Positions 56,107 through 64,000 of a DNA stretch of 64,000 nt are shown in pieces. The position numbers were made by a program, and so were the translations under genes. The DNA comes from Larus michahellis (taxonomy: Eukaryota > Chordata > Aves > Charadriiformes > Laridae), in the NCBI RefSeq assembly GCF_964199755.1, contig NC_133899.1:30607446-30671445 (forward strand), read 5' to 3'. Position 1 is the first letter of the stretch. Each line of letters starts with the position of its first letter. Under the pieces are notes generated by a model, which did no database searches, was not told the DNA's origin, and saw nothing but the letters and a program-made list of their open reading frames with translations.

Positions 56107-57633
56107 TCAGTCTCCGCAGAAGACCAGTCTTGTGAGCCGACCTTGCACTTCCTCAAAGTCATGCAGTGCCTTGGCGTGGGCAGCTGGATCCTGCAGCAGG
56201 CACTGGAAGAGGTTGATTGGCTCAGCCGCTTGGAAGGCTGCGGGCAAGACGATGTCCTCAGGCATGTTCTCATTACCAAAGAAGAAGTGGTGCAGGCGTT
56301 TTTCCTCCAAGCAGCCGTGCAGGTACCACATGATATCCTGCAGCCGCATCAGGAATTCCCTCCTTCTCCAGCTTGACGGGGGTATGGTGTTCAGGAGGTG
56401 CATCACAACCGTTTTGAAGACATCAGAGGAAAAGCCTGTGCCCACCAGGCTACCAGCGCAGAGCTGCAGGCATTGGAGGTGGGAGGTGTCACGCGGGGCC
56501 TGCCTGGCCACGTGCCTGAAGAACTTTGCCTCTGCCACATCGTAGGTCTCTGCCCACGTGGTGCTTGGGGTGAAGGCGGCTTCTGCAGTCTGGCTGCTCA
56601 GGAAGATGTCCGAGTCGCCTCGCTGCACCCCAAACATCATCTCAATGAAGAGGGATCTCCCGGAGGCGTTTGTCAGCTGCAGCTTGCAGGAGCGGCTGGA
56701 AGGCAGCACCTTCATAGTGTAGAGACGCGACTGAGGCATCTCCCGCCAGGCTGACCTCACCAACTTCTGGAACCAGCGGGCAGTCTTCTCGATATCTAGG
56801 TAGGAGCCGGTGCAGAGGATGCCTAGGAAGCTCAAAACCTGATTTCTGCCTAGCCCCTCCTCAGGTTGGTGGAGGAAGCACAGCACGTTCTCCATGCCTT
56901 GGTCCCTGGTGCAGGTGCACTCCAGCTCCACGCGGACGCAGTTCTTTGCCGGCATCTCCCCCGCAGCGCCCAGCTCCAGGTGGAAGGTGTGCCCCCGGGG
57001 GGGCTTCATGGGCACAAGCAGGTGGTAGACAGCATCATGCCCAGCGGGACTCCAACCTTCAAAGGCGCTGCCCACCCCGATGGCTGGCTGCAGCGCCGGG
57101 AAGAAACTATTTGACAAGCGTCCTTGTAAGACAGTGAGGAGGTCGCTCGCCAGCTCTTCCACCACCTGTCTCCTGTAGGCCATGCTCTTCACTGACAATC
57201 GGATGCGCTTTGTGATAGAATTCAGCAGACACCTCTGATAATCATCAGCATCTTCTTCTTCACTTTCATCCTCCTCCAGCTCTGTGCTGCTGCTGGAGCT
57301 CTCCTCTTCATGGCCGATCTCTGGCTGTCGCCTCCTTTTCCGGCGCCACCAGCAGAGCCTGAAGAGCAGGACTGGGACTCCAGCAATCGCCCAGAACTGC
57401 CACTGCTGCAAGGCAGCAAAGACGAGGCCTCCCCAGGCAAAGGCTGGCTTCTGGCTCCTCTGCTCCAGGCTCCTCTGCTCCAGCTCCTGCAGCAGCCAAG
57501 TCATCCGAGCCATCAGATGCTCCACACGCTGCTGCACATGCTCGCGCATGGCCTTGTCCAGCTCATCGCCAACCATTGGCAGGAGCCGGAAGATGCTTAG
57601 CACAAGCAAGGCGAGGACCCTTATTGCAGCCAT
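56107..57633 (-). CDS. ITPRIPL1: ITPRIPL1-like protein, unit 10 (508 aa)
   Basis: Intact, with the same residue set as unit 9 (Arg16, Lys27, Arg43, Val71, Gln387). I see no amino-acid difference between the two along the whole frame. This marks units 9 and 10 as a very recent duplicate pair or a converted pair. The intron is 57637-57773. Confidence 0.88.
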   Translation of the reverse strand: MAAIRVLALLVLSIFRLLPMVGDELDKAMREHVQQRVEHLMARMTWLLQELEQRSLEQRSQKPAFAWGGLVFAALQQWQFWAIAGVPVLLFRLCWWRRKRRRQPEIGHEEESSSSSTELEEDESEEEDADDYQRCLLNSITKRIRLSVKSMAYRRQVVEELASDLLTVLQGRLSNSFFPALQPAIGVGSAFEGWSPAGHDAVYHLLVPMKPPRGHTFHLELGAAGEMPAKNCVRVELECTCTRDQGMENVLCFLHQPEEGLGRNQVLSFLGILCTGSYLDIEKTARWFQKLVRSAWREMPQSRLYTMKVLPSSRSCKLQLTNASGRSLFIEMMFGVQRGDSDIFLSSQTAEAAFTPSTTWAETYDVAEAKFFRHVARQAPRDTSHLQCLQLCAGSLVGTGFSSDVFKTVVMHLLNTIPPSSWRRREFLMRLQDIMWYLHGCLEEKRLHHFFFGNENMPEDIVLPAAFQAAEPINLFQCLLQDPAAHAKALHDFEEVQGRLTRLVFCGD

Positions 57634-57815
57634 AGCCTGTAGGAGTAAGGCCTGTGCCCAGCCCAGGGGCCAGTGGCTGGGCCCTCGATGCTGGGTGAGA
57701 ACCCACCCCGCGGGGGCCGGCATTTCTGCCCCGGCCCTGGTCCAGCCCAGCCTCCCCCCGCCAGCCCACTCACCGCTAGCCCAGGCCGTACTGGGGCAGC
57801 GCTGCTGCTGGCGCC

Positions 57816-57844
57816 TTTTATAGCTGCCCCCCATTGTGACGCAT
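57816..57844 (-). promoter_or_regulatory. core promoter (TATA + CRE-like), unit 10
   Basis: TATAAAA at 57816-57822, CRE-like octamer at 57837-57844. Confidence 0.72.
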
Positions 57845-59303
57845 CCCCTGTGGTGTCCCAGGCGACAGAGCGCATCACAGGCCGGCAGCCAGCCCTGCCC
57901 TTGGGCACCCCCCACCCCGGCTCAGCGGCAGCGTTTGATGGTCAATGCGACTGTGTTTCGACAAGATTCGATGGCGAGGTGCAATCGGTCATTTACTGCA
58001 TGGAGGGCAGGGTCAGTCAGAACTGTGAGGGAGAGCCTCCCGTGGAATCAGGAGGTTCAGAGAGGACCCTCCTGCTTTCCAAACTCCTTCTCAGAGAGGA
58101 GTCCAGGGGCAGCTGTATCCAGTCCCAGACCTGGTCAAGGGTTTATATCAAAAGGACTGTATCTTCCCAATCAATCCTTTGTATCGCTTAGCTGAGATCT
58201 CAGAGTTTAGCGTGCTGTTAGTCACTTACCCAGGATCTGTTGTGTCAAGGAATCTCTGCATCTCGAGAAGTAATCTTGAGAGGCGTTGCTACTTAAGGGG
58301 AGATGCTGCCGTGCAGGAGAATTACAAAGGCTCTTGGGGGGTTGACTGTTTATGGGGGTAAGATGGTTGCCCTGTAGCCCTATTTGCATATTGACCAGAG
58401 TACCAGCATTGCTTAAGTTGGTCCTTGGCTATTGTGTTTTTATCTGACTCCCCAAAACCACCTTGGAGCCCCGGATGCCACCATCATGACCAGATGCACC
58501 CATTGTGACCACCACAGGTGGTTATTGCTTGGGCAGGGTTATGGGCTATAAAGGTCACGATGGTGCCTGGCGGGGACCACACCATCACAGAAGCAGCCCC
58601 AAACCCTTAGCAAACATAAAAAGGGGCATTGTGGCCTGTGGATGCTTTACTTGCTCCTTGAGATCCCATCCTGAGTGATGGAATCGGCTGCCTTGGTGCT
58701 GGCCTCTGAGCTTGCGATGGTGGGTGTGCTCTCGGTGCCTTCATGACACTGATGGGTGGGTGGTGGTGCATATCCTGGTGGTGGGATGGGGCCTGTCGAT
58801 AGCAGGACCTCTGTTCCAACTGTGCCACGGCGAGAGGACACTGCTTCCAAGGAGCCATTTCCCAAGGGTGATGTTGGGGGTGCGGGTGGAGATTTCCTAA
58901 CGAGCAACTCCCTCTTTGGGGGTTGCAGCTTCTCCATGCTTCTCCAGCTTCTCCATGTCCAGCACGTTCTGTTCTGTGGCACCAACTCCCCAAGGAGTGT
59001 CTGGGATGGGCAGATGCTTTGCCTTGATCCCGGTGAACACGTGGAAACACCTCAGCGGTTCCTCTCACTTGGTCCCTGCCCAGCCAGAGCTGCCAGGGAG
59101 TTTCTTGGCCCTTGTCAAATCACCACCACAGTCATGACAGTGTGAAGGGAAAGCAGTGCAAAAATCATCTTTGCAGCCGCCACGGTCTTCACCGGCTGCT
59201 GTGCTGGGGAGACCATTGCGAGGAGCACGCTGCTGCTGTTGGCAGAGGGCTGCTGCGCGGGCATTTCCCTTTCCTTTCTGTGTCGCCCATTCTCCCCTCT
59301 TTT

Positions 59304-59769
59304 TCCCTGCAGTATGAGGTCAGGGGAATGCCATCAGCTCCCAACAGATCCAGCTTCTCCAACATTGATCCACGATCACAGGAGCCAGCAGCTTTTTCTG
59401 TGATCCACAATCACAGAAGCTTGAGCAGCAGCTGTGCAGCCAGGCATTCACCTGTTCAATTTGCCTCCTCCTTCCTGAACCCCTTCCTCTGACTGGGAGG
59501 AGAGAGGAGAACACCACCTCTGCTCCTCGTCCTTTGAACATTGCTCCAAGGAACATACAGTCTCTTTGGATGGTTCTAAGTTGCCTCGTCACAGTGTCGT
59601 CAGACCCTACATCGTGTAGTAGGAGTGGGTGATAACCTGCAGGGTTCAGGTCTTGGCAGCCTCTCAGTGACGTCCCGAGTGTGAGCTCCTGGTGGGCAGC
59701 AAACTTCTCTGGAGAAATTGTCTGGACGGCAAAGAGCTGCTTCAGCGCCTCCCAGTAAGGAATCTCCAA
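59304..59769 (-). mobile_element. SGNH/GDSL-esterase fossil, unit 10
   Basis: Unit 10 copy of the broken relic. Confidence 0.6.
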
Positions 59770-61649
59770 TTGCTAATACCTTGCGTGCTTTCCTAGTGGC
59801 ACAGGTTCTAATGCGGGTGGGTGGCTCAACTCTGCCGGCTTGACTTTTCCTGGATCCTGTCCGTTACTCCCATGCCCTGAATTCCCCAATCCCGGACTAT
59901 CATGTCTGCATCCTAGCCCCTCTACCACCTCTGTGAAACCCTCCCCTTGCCTGGCACCAGAGAGAAGGAGCTGTAGCCAGACCAAGCCCAGGGTCGTGCA
60001 GATCAAGACAGAAGCAGATGGATGGCGACGCCCCAGAATCAGAGCTGCTTTGAAAATTGTAGTATGCGTGTGTTAAGTAGGGATTGGCCACATCATGTTG
60101 TACCTGAATGGTAGAGAGAGGTAGAAGAACCTCATGTAAAACCGCATTCAGGGTGCGCCAATTTGAACGGGACACCTCATGCGCATGAATAAAGCGTTAC
60201 TCTTGAATTTCTGTACTTTGCATCCCAGCCTCTCTCCTGGCTTGGCACAGGCCAGTTGTGAAGGTTTCCAAACCCCTCCCACGGTTGGAAGGGGCCACGG
60301 GGACAGCCAGCACCCCCCAACTGCCTCAGGACCTGCCGACCTGCCAGTCCCTCCCACACACAGCCCAAGGGTGTCAGGGGCACAGAAATGCCCTCAGACA
60401 CCCCCCAGAGCTATCTTGCAAGCCTGAGATCTCCTGGCGGCAGAGGGAACTGTGCAGAGACCCTTGTGAAGCAGTATGTCAAGGGCTGTGGCAGGCTTTC
60501 AGTGGCCGAACCCCGTCTGCAGGACATCTTGCCCCCAACGCGACTGAGTTCCAGCATGAAGCTTCACAGTGACAGCGCAGAGTGCTAGTTCGGGTGGCTC
60601 GTTGATCCAAGGCAGCTGTGAAGGTGTCCACTTCTCCAGAAGGCACATCAGCAGTGTAACACGGGCAGTGATGGCTTGGGCAGACACTCAGTGACTCGCT
60701 GCACCTCTCGCTACACCCTGGGGCGGTGCTTCTGAGAGGAGCTGGCATTTTGCTCTCAGATTGGGCTCGGAGGAGAAGCTCAGAGCCCGGGGCCAGGAGA
60801 GACAGACAGCAGAGCTGGCCCCAACTAGGTCTGCTGTGATAAAAGGCAAGAGTTGGTTTTAAAACAGCACGGCCCTCGCAGAGCCCGGAAAAGCCACGTC
60901 CCTTGGGCTGATGGGCACCAGGCACCCGTTGGGCTTCTTTAGCACTCAGACACGGGCAGTTCTTTTGACGTGATAACTATCGAAGATCTTCCAAATCTTC
61001 TCCCATAGACCATCCTTGGATTTCCACTAGAGGTGTCCCAAAGACAGGGATGAGTGCAGCTCTCCTGCCGCCATGGCTGCTGCCAGGCCACTGCTTCTCA
61101 GAAACGTGGCACGGACTGCGCCAGTGCATGCCTGGAATTGGAGGCATCTCAAAAGCTTTCTTTAACCTTGCTGCACGTGTTAAGTCTCCCGTGTTAAAGT
61201 GGTGGGAACCCAAGCTTGAGGTGACGAGAGGGTGTGGAGCATGAGTCTCATGCTGGTACAGGAGCCAGAGCCGCCAGAGCCCCGCTCTGCCGTCGTGGCA
61301 CTCGTCCCCCGTGCAAAGGGCTCCCCACTCGGCCCGCGTCATTCCCACCTCGCTGGGGTCACCCGAGGGCAATGCTATGGCGCTCCCAGGGCTTGCTTTG
61401 TGTATGGCCCCCAAGGAAGCCACGTCAGGCTCCCTCCCTGCGGAGCCACCCAGGCAATGTGCCCAGCTGTGGAGGGTGACAAATTATTCCCATTGCCCCA
61501 GTGCAGGAGCACAGGCAGGATGGGGAGCCGTAGCTAGAGAATCAGTGAAACCAGAGCCCACCACATCAGCACTCAGCCCCCTGTGCCCGCATTCCCCAAA
61601 AAACTGATGTGCACTCACTCAGAGATGCAGCTTTTGTTCAAACACACTC

Positions 61650-61655
61650 TTTATT
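61650..61655 (-). terminator. poly(A) signal, unit 11 gene
   Basis: Minus-strand AATAAA, 105 bases beyond the stop codon. Confidence 0.8.
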
Positions 61656-61759
61656 GTCAACTTTGCGCAAAGTAGAGCTCCTAGAAGGAAGGGATGCTCT
61701 TCAAAGATGCACGGGCAGTCAAGGGGACACAAACCCAGCTCTGTCCGGGAAGACCTCTT

Positions 61760-63286
61760 TCAGTCTCCGCAGAAGACCAGTCTTGTGAGCCGACCTTGCA
61801 CTTCCTCAAAGTCATGCAGTGCCTTGGCGTGGGCAGCTGGATCCTGCAGCAGGCACTGGAAGAGGTTGATTGGCTCAGCCGCTTGGAAGGCTGCGGGCAA
61901 GACGATGTCCTCAGGCATGTTCTCATTACCAAAGAAGAAGTGGTGCAGGCGTTTTTCCTCCAAGCAGCCGTGCAGGTACCACATGATATCCTGCAGCCGC
62001 ATCAGGAATTCCCTCCTTCTCCAGCTTGACGGGGGTATGGTGTTCAGGAGGTGCATCACAACCGTTTTGAAGACATCAGAGGAAAAGCCTGTGCCCACCA
62101 GGCTACCAGCGCAGAGCTGCAGGCATTGGAGGTGGGAGGTGTCACGCGGGGCCTGCCTGGCCACGTGCCTGAAGAACTTTGCCTCTGCCACATCGTAGGT
62201 CTCTGCCCACGTGGTGCTTGGGGTGAAGGCGGCTTCTGCAGTCTGGCTGCTCAGGAAGATGTCCGAGTCGCCTCGCTGCACCCCAAACATCATCTCAATG
62301 AAGAGGGATCTCCCGGAGGCGTTTGTCAGCTGCAGCTTGCAGGAGCGGCTGGAAGGCAGAACCTTCATAGTGTAGAGACGCGACTGAGGCATCTCCCGCC
62401 AGGCTGACCTCACCAACTTCTGGAACCAGCGGGCAGTCTTCTCGATATCTAGGTAGGAGCCGGTGCAGAGGATGCCTAGGAAGCTCAAAACCTGATTTCT
62501 GCCTAGCCCCTCCTCAGGTTGGTGGAGGAAGCACAGCACGTTCTCCATGCCTTGGTCCCTGGTGCAGGTGCACTCCAGCTCCACGCGGACGCAGTTCTTT
62601 GCCGGCATCTCCCCCGCAGCGCCCAGCTCCAGGTGGAAGGTGTGCCCCCGGGGGGGCTTCATGGGCACAAGCAGGTGGTAGACAGCATCATGCCCAGCGG
62701 GACTCCAACCTTCAAAGGCGCTGCCCACCCCGATGGCTGGCTGCAGCGCCGGGAAGAAACTATTTGACAAGCGTCCTTGTAAGACAGTGAGGAGGTCGCT
62801 CGCCAGCTCTTCCACCACCTGTCTTCTGTAGGCCATGCTCTTCACTGACAATCGGATGCGCTTTGTGATAGAATTCAGCAGACACCTCTGATAATCATCA
62901 GCATCTTCTTCTTCACTTTCATCCTCCTCCAGCTCTGTGCTGCTGCTGGAGCTCTCCTCTTCATGGCCGATCTCTGGCTGTCGCCTCCTTTTCCGGCGCC
63001 ACCAGCAGAGCCTGAAGAGCAGGACTGGGACTCCAGCAATCGCCCAGAACTGCCACTGCTGCAAGGCAGCAAAGATGAGGCCTCCCCAGGCAAAGGCTGG
63101 CTTCTGGCTCCTCTGCTCCAGGCTCCTCTGCTCCAGCTCCTGCAGCAGCCAAGTCATCCGAGCCATCAGATGCTCCACACGCTGCTGCACATGCTCGCGC
63201 ATGGCCTCGTCCAGCTCATCGCCAACCATTGGCAGGAGCCGGAAGATGCTTAGCACAAGCAAGGTGAGGACCCTTATTGCAGCCAT
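61760..63286 (-). CDS. ITPRIPL1: ITPRIPL1-like protein, unit 11 (508 aa)
   Basis: Intact. Thr8 (IRVLTLLVLS, Ala elsewhere) and Arg16 both alter the signal peptide. Glu27 is retained, with Arg43, Ile71 (as in units 2 and 8) and Gln387 (as in units 6, 9 and 10). The intron is 63290-63426. Its upstream edge has the long-cassette variant, so a recombination junction lies near the intron donor. Confidence 0.87.
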   Translation of the reverse strand: MAAIRVLTLLVLSIFRLLPMVGDELDEAMREHVQQRVEHLMARMTWLLQELEQRSLEQRSQKPAFAWGGLIFAALQQWQFWAIAGVPVLLFRLCWWRRKRRRQPEIGHEEESSSSSTELEEDESEEEDADDYQRCLLNSITKRIRLSVKSMAYRRQVVEELASDLLTVLQGRLSNSFFPALQPAIGVGSAFEGWSPAGHDAVYHLLVPMKPPRGHTFHLELGAAGEMPAKNCVRVELECTCTRDQGMENVLCFLHQPEEGLGRNQVLSFLGILCTGSYLDIEKTARWFQKLVRSAWREMPQSRLYTMKVLPSSRSCKLQLTNASGRSLFIEMMFGVQRGDSDIFLSSQTAEAAFTPSTTWAETYDVAEAKFFRHVARQAPRDTSHLQCLQLCAGSLVGTGFSSDVFKTVVMHLLNTIPPSSWRRREFLMRLQDIMWYLHGCLEEKRLHHFFFGNENMPEDIVLPAAFQAAEPINLFQCLLQDPAAHAKALHDFEEVQGRLTRLVFCGD

Positions 63287-63468
63287 AGCCTGTAGGAGTA
63301 AGGCCTGTGCCCAGCCCAGGGGCCAGTGGCTGGGCCCTCGATGCTGGGTGAGAACCCACCCCGCGGGGGCCGGCATTTCTGCCCCGGCCCTGGTCCAGCC
63401 CAGCCTCCCCCCGGCAGCCCACTCACCGCTAGCCCAGGCCGTACTGGGGCAGCGCTGCTGCTGGCGCC

Positions 63469-63497
63469 TTTTATAGCTGCCCCCCATTGTGACGCAT
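63469..63497 (-). promoter_or_regulatory. core promoter (TATA + CRE-like), unit 11
   Basis: TATAAAA at 63469-63475, CRE-like octamer at 63490-63497. Confidence 0.72.
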
Positions 63498-64000
63498 CCC
63501 CTGTGGTGTCCCAGGCGACAGAGCGCATCACAGGCCGGCAGCCAGCCCTGCCCTTGGGCACCCCCCACCCCGGCTCAGCGGCAGCGTTTGATGGTCAATG
63601 CGACTGTGTTTCGACAAGATTCGATGGCGAGGTGCAATCGGTCATTTACTGCATGGAGGGCAGGGTCAGTCAGAACTGTGAGGGAGAGCCTCCCGTGGAA
63701 TCAGGAGGTTCAGAGAGGACCCTCTTGCTTTCCAAACTCCTTCTCAGAGAGGAGTCCAGGGGCAGCTGTATCCAGTCCCAGACCTGGTCAAGGGTTTATG
63801 TCAAAAGGACTGTATCTTCCCAATCAATCCTTTGTATCGCTTAGCTGAGATCTCAGAGTTTAGCGTGCTGTTAGTCACTTACCCAGGATCTGTTGTGTCA
63901 AGGAATCTCTGCATCTCGAGAAGTAATCTTGAGAGGCATTGCTACTTAAGGGGAGATGCTGCCGTGCAGGAGAATTACAAAGGCTCTTGGGGGGTTGACT

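Larger units (their letters stand above)
54900..60552 (-). repeat. array unit 10, 5653 bp
   Basis: Nearly identical to unit 9 through the gene and distal spacer. Its first kilobase carries CAGTGATGGCTTGGG (near 55013), shared only with unit 11, and lacks the unit 5/9 markers there. Confidence 0.97.
60553..64000 (-). repeat. array unit 11, cut by the window end
   Basis: The first 3448 bases of the unit. The gene and promoter are complete, but the SGNH fossil lies outside the window. It is short-cassette, yet has CCCCCCGGCAGCCC near 63411, otherwise seen only in the long-cassette units 1 and 4. Confidence 0.96.

Noticed and set aside
3857-64000. Satellite DNA or a CRISPR-like array as explanation for the periodicity
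   Set aside because: The period is 5.65 kb with a complete spliced gene in each unit. There is no short direct repeat and spacer structure.

Overview
The window is bird nuclear DNA. Three things point that way: a relic of the avian ERVL retroelement family at the left edge, a relic SGNH/GDSL-esterase reading frame of the kind found in CR1-type elements, and a tandem array of genes for the bird-expanded ITPRIPL1-like family (inositol 1,4,5-trisphosphate receptor-interacting protein-like 1; Mab-21/cGAS-like nucleotidyltransferase fold). No bacterial features, CRISPR arrays, tRNA or rRNA genes were seen.

Layout. Bases 1-1165 hold a decayed ERVL fossil (gag-like stretch, 3' internal stretch, LTR). 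Bases 1166-3856 are single-copy flank with no gene I can name. From 3857 to the end of the window there is one uninterrupted head-to-tail array: ten complete units and the first 3448 bases of an eleventh. Unit starts, taken at the same anchor sequence, are 3857, 9589, 15240, 20893, 26636, 32289, 37940, 43594, 49247, 54900 and 60553. The unit is 5653 bp with small indels. Units 1 and 4 are about 80-90 bp longer because they carry a different 5' gene cassette.

Each unit carries one gene on the minus strand. It has a CRE-like site and TATA box, a tiny non-coding exon 1, a short GT-AG intron, one coding exon and an AATAAA signal about 105 bases past the stop. Units 2, 3 and 5-11 have intact 508-codon frames. 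Unit 1 is a pseudogene with two frame breaks. Unit 4 has one frame break, which it shares with unit 1. The predicted protein has a signal peptide, a short coiled-coil ectodomain, one membrane span, an acidic Ser-rich linker and a cytoplasmic Mab-21-like domain. The rest of each unit, about 3.8 kb, holds the SGNH fossil, an unclassified, possibly LTR-derived, gene-upstream segment and a 30-codon micro-ORF in a strong Kozak context.

The array has a second level of order. Rare variants recur four units apart (2 with 6, 3 with 7, 4 with 8, 5 with 9), so a block of about 22.7 kb was duplicated as a whole. Units 9 and 10 are a later single-unit duplication, and gene conversion has made several units mosaic. 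The noncoding DNA is as homogeneous as the coding DNA, which points to recent amplification and concerted evolution of the whole unit.
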